A DNA stretch of 64,000 nucleotides, from positions 12,836,925-12,900,924 of the forward strand of contig JACDQD010000003.1 in NCBI GenBank assembly GCA_019843655.1, in the 5' to 3' direction. Below the pieces are notes generated by a model, which worked only from the letters and a program-made list of their open reading frames with translations, ran no database searches and had not been told where the DNA came from. Origin of the DNA: Lethocerus indicus. Taxonomy: Eukaryota; Arthropoda; Insecta; Hemiptera; Belostomatidae. Positions 52,801 through 64,000 of this stretch are shown here, piece by piece. The position numbers and the translations under genes were made by a program. The stretch's first letter is position 1; each line of letters begins with the position of its first letter.

Positions 52801-55800
52801 GCTCAAGATGGACCCATTTATTAGCTATTTATAAGCGATAGATTGCCACGCGGGAAGCGTAGAAATATAATTTTTCGCATTAAAGACCGGTCAGTTATGA
52901 AACTCTGGGTGCAAGCTGCCTTTTTATCCATTTCCTTTATGCGTTTCCTCTTCACGCTAAATAAATCAGGCGGTGCAGCCATTAGTTCTAATTTTGTTTT
53001 GCAACATGTATAACGTCCACTGGTGGCGCTTCGGAGGCCGATCTCGTATCCACCATTATGGAAATTAGTTATAATGACATTTCGCTTTATAAATTAGCTG
53101 TATTTGTTAATAATTTACGGACACCGACGTCATTTTATTTGAAACACACTATAATATTTTAAATGTACTATAAGCCGAATTCAAATCAATTGTCAAGAAT
53201 TCAGGTCAATGTTTAAGATACTGACTATTATTCAATATGATCTTTGAAGGTTGGGAATGTAATTCTTGATTTATTATCTGTATCCCTTGATTGTTGCTAT
53301 AATTTTTTTAATTACATGTCGGACAGCCGATTCAGACCAGTGTAATGATAGCAATCATGGCTTCAGTTCCTTTTCATTAATTAAATTTCCATCTCACTAA
53401 TGATAACACGGTGGTTCTAGAAAATATCGAATAAATGCATGGTAATTTTATTTAATCACGATGTTTATATCACTCCTGTTAGTGATATATATTTCGATAC
53501 TACAACTTGATATGACAACCTGACACCCGGTATGAATAATAATTGACAAATTATTGGAAATTCAACCGATATAACAAACTTAAGGAAGGTCTGAAGTGTT
53601 GAAAAACGTAATAAAAAGGATAAACATGAACTCTCAGGCTTCACAGAGATGAAGTTTAGAATTGGATAAAAAACTCATTAAACTTTTATTAATTGGCGGT
53701 GAAACCGCTAACCAGGACCGTGAGTTACTATACAGTAGTTGTAGTATTAGTAACTAAATTAAAATGAACAAACAAAAAGAATAAAATAAATTTAAGAACG
53801 ATTTCTCGATGCAATATTCTCCGAAATTGTAATAACTACCAATAATAGCCATTTTACGATTCGGGGTCACTTTGAAGTTTTAAGGAAGAATGAACTGTCA
53901 ATGTTATAACAGCGGTAGAGATTTAAATATTTTATTTAATTGGAGGTGCCAAATTCTCCATAAAATTATGTGCAATCAATGCGCCCCATATTCGTCGCGG
54001 AGTAAGAAAGCGGTTTTTTATACCGACAAGGACATTATATGAAGACATTCAGGAAATATCGCAGTGATTCGGCAAATCTGACAGGACCGGTTCCGAACAC
54101 CGGTTTTTCGTCAGTTTTCCGGTTTATTCGTGACTTTATTCTCGGATTGCGAATTCAAAAAACAGAAACGCGGGCCGGGTCCCAGAAAGTATTTAATGGA
54201 GTATTTTGATCCGAGACTCAATCAGCAGGGATTTCCTGTTTGCTCGTTTGGACAAATTTGCAACACTCGGAAACGATTGCGATGCTAATCTACATATTCT
54301 TCTTTACTTTTTTACAAACTGCACTTAATATTTATAAACATCGTCCGACTGTAGATATCGATAATTTCTTGCGAATCCTCTTTATAGGTCCTCGATAGAC
54401 CCTGTAGTATTTGCTGAAAATCCTTCAGTTTATATTGTTTTCATGTAGGCATATTCAGTGCATCCGTTTCCACAAAACAAATACTCATTTTATTAATGAC
54501 TTAAGAGCTAACTTCGACTAATACCAGCACTAATCTTATTCAATAATGATTGCTACCCAAAATATCTCATATTTGATCTCATTATGCATAATTGATGATC
54601 GGTTCCTCGTCGCCGGAGTTCCGCGATGAATAAATTTACCCTTGGTTTCTCAAGCCGTGCATAATTTTGGCATCTGTGGCCCCGGGTCAGAAATTGCCCA
54701 ATCATTAATAATATCTAGGTACCTTCTATCATATAATTTGAGAGTCGATTCGTTTAGGGTAAATACCCGTTGGGGGAAAGAGCGGTGTCCCCTGGTTCAG
54801 GGCGACCGGATCTCGCCCCGCTCACAGATCCAATCACGACCGATTTATCTCCACCGCAGATCTGACCGCGGCCAACCATAAATACAAATATTCATTGCAC
54901 ATGACAATTTATGAGCATCCATAGACTATTTATCGGCGCCCTTTAGGAGAGGTCCGCGTGTCCATATACGCGTTATTGGTGCTCGCTACTCACAAAAAGT
55001 GAATACGAGTCTCATTCGCGGGACTTAATTCACACTCCTTATAAGCCTGTTTGTTAGTAACGTCTCTGAAGTGCGATTGGAAGGTTGCAGTGTGGCCGGG
55101 GGAAGTAGAAGAGTTCACGTGTTGCGAGATTCCTATTTCGTGTATTGCTACGACAAAGCGAGATCTCTTTAAGTTTCAACAGTAAAATATCTGTTCCCCG
55201 AAGCTGAGTAACAGCAGAAACAGGATCTACTTTTTATAGAGGTCCAGAATTTCTGGAATAGTGATAATACAACGTGTTTATCCTCTTGTAATATTCTCCC
55301 ACGCATAATTTTGTATGTCTTCAGTTCTGTAGATCAAATTTACATAGGTTAAAAAAAATCCGTTCGTTTACTTTAATATTCTTTACGCGTACTAAGTAGA
55401 GGACATAGATATTCCTAAGCAGGCTAAGGAACGGGCGTTCGATCGATTTTAAACCTATCGATTTCCGGTCAATAAAGACCGGTCTGTTGTGATCGTTGAA
55501 ACGGCGGTTCGATTAAGGGCAAAAAAAAGGATAAATTATAATAAAACGGCAATAAGGCTAATGGAAGGAATGAATGAGGGGAGAAATAACGGGAGAACAC
55601 CCACATGAGGCCGAGTGCATACTTATTAAGGACGGGGCATTGCACAACTAAGCCCACTCCCACGCCATATGGTGCGCCAATTGAGAGGGCGTTCGTTTCT
55701 TTCTTTACTTCGTGACTTTTTTTATTTTGAAAAATTGCACCTAACCGCAGCCTCCGAATGTACCCACGGGAGTGTGTATTTAGATTAGTTATGAATCACT

Positions 55801-56298
55801 GCTATGATTTACGCCCATGTCAATTCCGAACGTCCTTTGCAAGTACAGCAACCAGCGCGTGCTCTTTCCTGTATCATTAGCCGGGATAAAATTGGAAGCG
55901 ACGTTGCGACAGGTTTCCCCCTCGACAGATAGGCTTTATCCCGATTTAATTAGAGCTTCTGAACAAGTATCGACATTTAGATTTTATTGCCTAATTTCTT
56001 GTGTAAATAAACGTAAATTTAAAGTAATTACCAAACGTATTAGGCAGCAATGTAATAACTCCTCGAGACTTCATACTTCATTAAGCCAGGCCTAATACGC
56101 CTGCCTCCACAAGACACTAATATGTCTATTAATAATCAATCAGTAATCATTCGAATTAATATTAAAATAAATTACGCACCAGTTCAAGCCTATACCTAAA
56201 TCCAATATACTAAAACAGAATTTTATTTTTCACAATTACCACAAAACGAACTGTCGCGCCACAAATTTATAAGGAGTATGAGGTTAATTTCGAAATTG

Positions 56299-56300
<2 letters not shown>

Positions 56301-56344
<44 letters not shown>
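56301..56344. repeat. (AT)22 microsatellite
   Basis: A pure AT dinucleotide run of 44 nt. Confidence 0.95.
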
Positions 56345-56346
<2 letters not shown>

Positions 56347-59300
56347 TTGTTTTTTAAGTAGTACTGTTCATCCAAACAATGTCATTAGGGTGCCTGAATG
56401 TCGATAATAAATGTACGAGGAGCGGTTTTGAGAAATGCGTTTCGGTCTTATCTGCAGTTGTTCGGTTGGCAGTATTTTGCGGATATTAAATATGGGGTTG
56501 GGATAAGTTGAAATTGGTGTTGGTGTTTGGCGAGCGGGGGCGGCCCCGAAAGTCCCCGGCCCGTGACGGCCCAGATTTGAATCACGTCTTTGCAGAAAAA
56601 CTTAACGGGGCGAAAGTAGCCAGAGTCCCTCGGCCGGCTTCTAATAATATCGGCAAGAATTAATGACGGGCCCCGGCTCGGTTAACGAGCCCGGCTCTAT
56701 CGGACCCTCCCCATCGGCCATCGGCCGGTGTCGAGCGTTAGACCCCCCGCCACCGGCTACCATAGTTACACGGCACCTTCCCCCCCAGCTCGTCCTCAAA
56801 ATAACATTTCGTTCAAGGTATTGATACAACGATTCATAGAACAAACCCCTCACGCTCCTGTGTATGAAGAGGATTTTTCCGAATGATATAAAATATATTA
56901 CTTCAAGCTCAATTGCATTATGCATTTAAAAAACCGACACTCCTATTAGAGTGCTACCCTTATTCTCATTAATGGTATCCTTCCACAGGAACATAAAAAA
57001 TTACTCTAGTTGTAAGCACAGATAGAAATGGGTTTATTTCATTGGCATACAATTGGATGCTCCAAACCTAAACTTTTGTATTGGGTATTAAAATACCGTA
57101 TCTACCCCGAAATTGGTGTGTAATATTGTAGTTAACACTATGCAATATTAACATTTATCATACAAAATCGCTTATCAAAACTACTATTCAATACTTAGTC
57201 TTTAAAGTTAAGCGTTTTAAGAAACCCGGCCAAATTTCAAAAATGGTTTCTCAATTAGGACCTCCCACCCTGTAGGACTCTTCACTTTCTCCATATTCGG
57301 GGAATGGAGAAAGCTCGGAGTCCTTTTACTCGCATCGCTATTTTTTCCCCCTACCGCTATTTCTTTTTTTTTCTTTCTAATGAAATTTAACTGCCATAAT
57401 TCTTTTGCGTAAATAGCTTTGTTGGAAATTGTATATAACCGCAATTATCCCCGGGTAAGAAATAATTGCGCCGAGGTATGTACTCCCCTTTCATCCGAGT
57501 GGAAGCCATCAGGCCCGAGCCGCTCTTAATTCGCTGCAGGCTCCGCGGTGCGTGCTTTCGGCCGGCATTAGATCCTCGGTTGAAAATCGTTGCCCGGAAC
57601 TGGGTCGAATAGAACTTTTTTCTCCTTCCCCAGGAGCACGAGTGTTCCATACAAAAACTAGACAGATATGATCGGTACGGAGTTCGGTATTTAGCGTCTG
57701 GCTTTCGACCCGAATCTAATTTTATGTCAGATTGGCTCGTTTGGCTGGTGATTCTTTCAGAGACGGACGTGATACGGAATTTCACCCGGCCTTGTTCCTT
57801 ATTGCTTTTTTTCTGTTTAGAAAGTTCACGAAGGCCTAAGCGGCAGCATAGATACGCCGATCTGTTTCTAACATCTATATAGATATTGGGCTGGGTTATC
57901 TCGAATAGAATCGTACCAGTATAACTAAAACGTAATAGTATAAGGCGCTTAGTGGAAACCTATGGTATACAGCGTTTTTATTTTATTCTGTAAATTTATC
58001 GTAGTTGAGATATCCCCGGTTGGTAGGATTCTAATTGGCAAGATTTTGAACAATAATGATGGATTACAGCGAAAAAGATTGTATAAGGCGCAGGAATAAG
58101 AAAGCAATTGGAGGCGTCAGCGTGGCTAGAAATTTAGGCCCGTGTCATGTTCTGGGTAATAATAGTTATTTTTAGTTTGTAAACGGGCATAAAACTCGGA
58201 ATGGGAAAACATACGATCTATAGAAATAAACTGAAAACTAATAACCATTATCCCTTGCACATAATTGTGCACGTTACTGCATTATTTTATCCAAAGATTA
58301 ACTGTTGTATTTTGGAATGGACATTGGATTAAGGAAATGGGCGATTTAGTAAAAGTTTGTCACTGATCGAGCGAAAGCTAAGTGGAGTTTTGTAAAAACC
58401 GATTGAAAGAATCGTGCCACGAATTTAATATCGGAAGCGTGCCGCGAATTCCAAAAGTGACCGCCTGAAATGACTCCGGCCATTAACGGGTCCGCGTAAA
58501 ACTGGGACATTTTTTTTTTTAATTCTAAGTCATTAATACGCTCTTGTTTCTTGCTTCACCGCGGCTTAATGTCGGCCATTGAACAGTGACCGGACCGGGA
58601 GAAATAAATTGCCTTTAGAATAAAGTAAATTGAGAGAGGTTTTTCGTTTTGTTCTTATACATCCTCTGAAGCGAGAAAGCACTCGGGAGGGGGCCGGCAC
58701 CGTCGGGTGTTTAGGCCGAAAAAAGTGCGCGCCTTGTACAAACGAAGGCCGATCTGATATCGTGACCGATTAGATAGCGAGGGCCGTTTCGGGAAACTGG
58801 AGCCGCCATGTGATTAGAGACATTATTCTATATTATCACCGCTACGCTTATGTTAATATTTGCGACCGGGGCGTTTAGAATAATGGTTCCTGATAGGACG
58901 GCACTGATAGAATGCAAGCGGTACTCGTCAGACAGAAAAAAAAAGTGAAAGGCGGTAATAAAAAATTTCTTTGGATTTAACGGTCAGCCGCCAGATGAGA
59001 TGAGTTTTTTGAGACCGAGGATCCATTCACGGAATGTTATTTGACTTTAATAAAATATTCCCTTATTCTTTCTCTTTGTTGTACTGAAGTCTTTCAGTAA
59101 CACGAACGAAGAAGGCTGAAATGAACTCCGACAATCGGTGCTGAATTTGTTTAAATTTCTCTCATTTTTATTTTACGGAATCCAAACTACAATCTTAATA
59201 GAACTCTGCGGAATAAAGCCTATATTGAGATCTGGAAAATCCGATGGACTCAATCCTCTCTCGGTTATCGTAAATGTTTTCTTCAAAAATCTAAAAAGGA

Positions 59301-62300
59301 AGACGATCGTAATGACGATATTCGATCGAATTTTCTAATGGAGCAATTACTGTCCGGCATAATTATGCAGATTTAAGAGGCGGCTGGCTAAAACTTCGAA
59401 AAAGAAACCTCCCCCACCGTCCCCACCGCCCGCCGAGTTCATCTGTCGCCGGTCAATTTCGTATTTCGAAAGGCCATAAATAATACCGAGGACGGCTGGG
59501 CGCAAACAGGTTGATGGCGGCTGCGGCGGCGGCTTTATCTCAAGCGTTCATAATCGGAAATAAGAAAATTCGCCCAGCCGCCCCCTATCATCAGCCAGCA
59601 CTCACAAGCTCGGGATTTACAACTTGCCGGTGAGATGAAATTAATCACATTGCTGTTAGAGGCTCCGAAGTGGTAAATTTCACACCGCGTTCATATTCAA
59701 CTGTATGGACACAGAGAGACCGGTTGGCTTCGTAGGAATTTTTCTTTTCTTAATTTTTATCAGTGGTGTCGGCGACAATGATGCGAAATTTACAGAACGT
59801 CCCGTGAAGCTTAACGGAGACGCTTAATTTAACTCAACCGACCCATTCAATTTACCATGAATTTATTCATTTTCGTATGGGGTATTTGCGATTCCTTTAC
59901 CGTTATTATATTACTGTAATTTGGTCCCTCGAATTAATGTTTATTTCGTCCCACAACAAAGTTGTCGGTTTATCAATTTGCATTGTTTTGTTATTTAAAC
60001 TATCCTACGAATTAATTATGTGTGAAATAAAATGAAAAATGTTATTTAGCTAGAGATGTCGATTATTATCAAAATATATATTTATTATATCAGAAATTAT
60101 ATAAATCTTTAATGCACATATGCATCATAAGTATTATGACAGGATTTACAACATTGTACGCAATATATTGAACAAATTAGGAGTGAATCGGTTTTCAAGT
60201 CATTACATATTATGGGACAAGAATTTTGTATCGTTTTGTAATAACTTATTTAACTTAGAATATTGCAATGTATTGTAATGCCGGTGAGTTAATTTATTTC
60301 AGCTAAGAAACGCTAAGAACGTCGCTTTCGGGCTCTTAAACCCCGCCCAAAGTTGGCTTTGGATTGCCCTATTGCGGCAGGTTGAAATGTAAGCGGTTCA
60401 CTCTACCACCTTTCCACCGCCATGACAAAATCGCATAATTCTTGTCCCAAATACGTCGGAGAAAGTGAAAAGCTGAAATTGAATGCTTGGTAAGGGTGTT
60501 GGGGGATTGGATGAGAGAAGTAGTTGCCCAGGGACGGAATGTCCCCCCTGTCCCTTACCCTTATCCCTGACGGTTAATTCAAAACAGACCGGATTTTTGA
60601 GATTTTCTCGATCCGCCCAAGTTTCCCTTTTATCTCCCTTTCAGGCGTGACATTTCAAAAACCAACTTGACCACCGTATTTTACGTCGTTTAAAATCGGT
60701 TGGAATAGGCTGATTTAAATTCTAATTGCCTTCGCTTAGGCACATCGCCGAAACAATTAGTATTTAAGAATTTAGCATTATTTTATTGCAATAAATCTCA
60801 ATAATCAGTCAGAAAGTACCAGGCATGGAAATATAAGTTCCGTCTTTGGAACCGACACTGTGTTTAAGATTTCTGAATGTAACAATCTTCAGAAATTCAC
60901 AGTAAGAATTCCAGCGTAATGTTATTTCATACTGATTCCCCATTAAAACAGTCGAATGAATTACGGCTTGTAACCTGCTGAAACTATACATCAGGTCAGC
61001 AACATTTCAGTTGACTGAGCACCAGCCCAATAACGATGATGAATTTATTCTAACAAGCTGTGCTATATGCATTATTCAACGCGAAAGGACTCTAGTTTAA
61101 GGATTCAATTACCGATGCACCTGGAGAAATAATTAGGAGTGCAACACTCCACTCCCCTCCATTAACTTTCCCCTTCGGATTATGTTGAAAAGTGTAAGTG
61201 CATTCGTGTTACTCAATCCATAATTTTTGGCATGTCCTGACCTATGACCACTCTTACTATCTTGTCTTTGAAATTGAAATTCTTGTTTCTTATAAATATG
61301 TAATAACAGTGGATTGACTAGGAGAGTACTCATTCCATATTAGAAACGATTATTTATCGTGGAATCGGTACACAGCGCCAGAGGCGTTCTTTAATATTAG
61401 TTGAACGCGCTGGAACCTCGAGTGTAATCGTAAGTGGCACTTCTTAAACACTGTCCTGATTATTTTCCATAACTTCAGTTTTTTTTTACAGTGTGGTCCG
61501 CTACGTAATTTGCACCGCTCTCTTCGTGAGTACTCACTGTAAATAAGAGTGAGCTACAATTTTTCGTAATAAAATTAGTGTAGAGTGTATTTACAGGAAC
61601 ATAGAATCGCCCACTCGCTCCTTGAGATTCCGTTCTTGAATGGGTACACAAGTGAAACTGGGCTCGCTCCGATGTCACATACTGGTGCTCTAATTAAGTA
61701 ACTACAATTTAATTAGGCAAAACCAGATACGAAACCTGTTTTACGATTAATTAATTTTACGCGAGGCGGCCATTTAAGTTTAATTCAAATTACGGAGTGT
61801 TGATATGTAACTGTTTTATATGAATAAAATGTTTATGCAATGTCGCCCTCTGTAATCCGCGCCGAATACATTTGCATCCCATTATTCCTATTTGCATTTT
61901 AATATTGTAACCTACATCCCTCTCAACCCTCTGTATTTTTAAAATGCATGCAAAACGAGTACAACGAAATCCGAGACCGCAGTCGTGCGCTCGGAGTGAA
62001 ATATTAAAAGTTCGTATTGGCCAACAAATAATAATATGTCTGGTCCAGGACATTCGAGCCGTCCGCCAAAACCTCCACAGGCGGCTCCAGAAGGAGCTTT
62101 TTGCAGAAGCTAGGTATAGGATCATTTTGTCAGTCATAGTAACGCTGTTTTCACAAGCCTAAGAAAAATCTATTTGTTTATAATATTTCATTCCATATAG
62201 TATTTAAATTTATGAACTAAATTAGATGGACTTTATTTGGTATTAATTAAATAATACATTATAACCAATTTGTTATAACCAGTTCGTAGAAACTATAGTT

Positions 62301-63060
62301 GAAATTCTCACAGCAGGGTATGATTGTAAATGTTTAACCTGTATTACTGCAATCTCATTGCTCTATACCGCGTTAATTTCGGTTTATTATTAACTGGAGA
62401 TCATTCTTCAGTATCTTCACCCCAGTTATACTCAGACACCTGTCGGCCTCGGGCCTGGAAAGCTCGTTAGCGCTCAGTTGTGCCGTAATGATAGTGCTGA
62501 TAATTATTCAGTGAGTTGCAAATCGTGTGGGTCGCATGAATTGCTACGGAAAATGTTTCGAACTCCGCAAGTACACAGTAAATATAACGTGAAATGAGTC
62601 ACAGTAACGTTCAGTGCGCCTACCATTTCAGTATCATTTCAGAGGTCCTGCCTGGAGAGGTTGCCTCTCCATCCGACCTCCACTTCCAAAGGACTACTCT
62701 TCCTTTTGTTTGGGTTCTAAAAACACATTGAAATTAAACACTCGAGAGTGTATAATAAAATGACAGTTCTGGTAGTCATCAGTCGTAATCAGATATACGA
62801 TTTGTATATTTTAAGAAATCTTTTATTCACATTCACATTTTATTCACCAAAAGTGTTTCTGTAACATATAGCAGTCACATTAACAAAAGAATAAAAAAAC
62901 TTTTAGATGTATTATTAAAAAATGTCTTACAACATAAATTCAAATAAAATTTGAAATTGATTACGTGTGCACCCTTGGAATTCATTTATTAAATTGTTTT
63001 TACCAGGAAACGCGAAAGAAACGGCATTTCTTTAGGCCTATTTTTTCTTAGTACTCATGC

Positions 63061-63063
<3 letters not shown>
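56345..63063. other. Non-coding DNA with several GC-rich islands
   Basis: No exon is supported. GC-rich islands lie near 56510-56790, 57460-57560, 58440-58920, 59390-59640 and 60300-60420. The 56.6-kb island includes a stem GGCTCG/CGAGCC (56675-56680, 56686-56691). The 59.5-kb island carries a 10-bp inverted repeat and a CCATAAAT word (59474-59481). Open frames such as 57387-57785 and 61790-62137 (minus) match no family I know. Confidence 0.65.
59493..59580. repeat. 10-bp GC-rich inverted repeat spanning 88 bp
   Basis: CGGCTGGGCG at 59493-59502 is exactly complementary to CGCCCAGCCG at 59571-59580. The 68-bp interior includes a GCGGCTGCGGCGGCGGC triplet run and a GATA-type CTTTATCT. It could be a fold-back element or part of a regulatory island. 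Confidence 0.5.

Positions 63064-63118
<55 letters not shown>
63064..63118. repeat. (AT)27 microsatellite
   Basis: A pure AT/TA dinucleotide run of 55 nt. Minus-strand translation across it gives an Ile/Tyr repeat, which is an artefact of the microsatellite. Confidence 0.95.
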
Positions 63119-63125
<7 letters not shown>

Positions 63126-64000
63126 ACGGGCGACAAAGCCAATGTGGTTCGTTCTTATTGTCTGTTGAAAAAGTGAACCTAAGCTCAACGGAATCGGAAG
63201 CCACAAAATTTGCCTGTAAAAAATAAATCACTGTCAAATAGTGCGGTGTAGCTGTTCTTCGGACGGATAACAATAAGGTGAAGGTATACATTTGTCAGAC
63301 CGAAATCATTATTGCGATTTCATCGCACCTTCTCACCCATTTAAAAATATCCGTAACCCATTGAACATAATATGTTCAATGTTCGGATATTACACTAATC
63401 GTCTGGAGGGCTTCTTAATGGCCGATTTTTATTGGTAAAATTACAAGAAATTAGCTGTACAGCAGTTGCCCGAGGCCGAGTGGAGAAAATTGGCAGGCGA
63501 GAAAATGGGGGAAAAGATTTCCTTTTATGCTGAGGCGGGAATTTGAATGGGTCAAGATGGGAGAGAAAGAGAGACCCATGTTTGCCGAGTGACTACCCCA
63601 CAATGGGAATCGGACCCGAGCACACCTCACTTAGACCACCCATAAATTACCCTGAGTTAACATAACCATTTCAAATATTCATTATTACAATGTACAAATT
63701 TATCATTTGGCGATACATCATATCCGCATATTATATGTGCAAAATTCATACTGTTTCCTTTCCCGTCACTATTGGCTAATTATTGTACTAACAATAATAT
63801 AATTAAGGCTTCCGCGGTCTCCGGGGAAAGTTAGATTCATACAGATAGTGTCTCTTACCAGAAAGTGAGACAGGCATTAATATATTACCTTGTATTAAAC
63901 AATGGATTTTTGACATGCCGTGCAAATTGTGTAGGAAAGGTGTACGAAAACATATTTCCAATTCAGAAGTGATACTATATTTTATACAGTATACTTTATA
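63119..64000. other. Non-coding DNA with possible SINE remnant
   Basis: No exon is supported. A short inverted repeat TTGAACAT/ATGTTCAA lies at 63361-63379. A purine-rich patch (about 63480-63570) adjoins the possible tRNA-derived remnant. The end of the window is AT-rich. Confidence 0.6.
63609..63641 (-). mobile_element. Possible tRNA-derived SINE remnant (A-box/B-box-like)
   Basis: On the minus strand TGGTCTAAGTGAGG resembles a polymerase III A box and GGTCCGATTCC matches the B-box consensus GGTTCGANTCC at 10 of 11 positions (one C for T). The two boxes are only about 22 nt apart, against roughly 40 or more in a tRNA, so the anticodon arm would have to be deleted and this cannot be a working tRNA. 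Such degraded heads are typical of old SINEs, but no SINE tail or second copy was seen in the window. Confidence 0.28.

Larger units (their letters stand above)
44653..56300. other. Non-coding DNA, no gene recognised
   Basis: No exon could be supported. GC-richer patches occur near 45180-45300, 45880-46200, 48060-48680, 51600-51960, 52590-52860 and 54600-54970. The longest open frame of the window (142 codons, 51681-52109, minus) lies in one of them and opposes another open frame; it has no recognisable domain. A run of 11 C is at 51836-51846. Short tandem duplications occur at 46071-46090 (CCGATATTGG twice) and 49828-49855 (14-bp unit twice), and a 9-bp stem-loop at 53466-53489. Confidence 0.65.

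Noticed and set aside
54399..54407. ACCCTGTAG, the start of miR-10, here and again at 57267-57275
   Set aside because: The match stops after the seed; the rest of mature miR-10 is not present at either place, and no precursor hairpin was seen.
63055..63291. Minus-strand frame ending in an Ile/Tyr repeat
   Set aside because: The repeat is a translation of the (AT)n microsatellite.
1..64000. Homeobox, zinc-finger, transposase, CRISPR, rRNA and spliceosomal RNA signatures
   Set aside because: Looked for by eye on both strands; none recognised. Divergent or short exons could still have been missed.

Overview
This 64 kb window looks like eukaryotic, almost entirely non-coding DNA, probably from an arthropod and most likely an insect. 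The reasons are: no bacterial-style gene packing; no long uninterrupted reading frame (the longest open frames run about 110-142 codons, which chance predicts for this much sequence); three pure (TA)n microsatellites; and one recognisable fragment of a Penelope-like retroelement with a GIY-YIG endonuclease, a family common in arthropod genomes. The organism and the identity of any host gene cannot be fixed from the sequence alone. CpG is not depleted where I counted it by hand (17581-17760: 13 CpG, observed/expected about 1.16), which fits a genome with little DNA methylation.

Layout. 1-8.95 kb is non-coding, AT-rich with GC-richer patches. 8.95-9.15 kb holds what looks like a badly decayed C-terminal piece of a non-LTR retrotransposon reverse transcriptase. 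12.94-13.35 kb, minus strand, is the best-supported coding remnant: the C-terminal GIY-YIG domain of a Penelope-like element, 5'-truncated and with the conserved catalytic-core His replaced by Leu. 13.35-35 kb is non-coding, with a cluster of CCATAAAT words near 14.5 kb, a cryptic AAC/GGC triplet repeat near 16.8 kb, GA tracts at 19.86 and 22.4 kb, and small palindromes. At 35.28-35.37 kb lies a perfect 23-bp inverted repeat around a 46-nt loop, the most striking non-coding structure seen. At 37.48-37.79 kb, minus strand, is an open frame ending at a good splice-donor sequence; it may be a single exon of an unidentified membrane-protein gene. From 37.8 kb to the end the DNA is again non-coding, with (TA)n tracts at 44.6, 56.3 and 63.1 kb, a TTAATTA-rich duplicated motif at 40.26 kb, a 10-bp GC-rich inverted repeat at 59.5 kb and a possible tRNA-derived SINE remnant at 63.6 kb.

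Interpretation. The window is best read as a gene desert or one or more very long introns, with old transposon debris and GC-richer islands that could be regulatory elements. The clustered Hox-, TALE-, forkhead- and homeodomain-type words would suit a developmental regulator's neighbourhood, but such words are short and common, and I recognised no homeobox, zinc-finger or other regulator exon. No complete gene, tRNA, rRNA, CRISPR array or operon was found, and I see no coherent new multi-gene system here.
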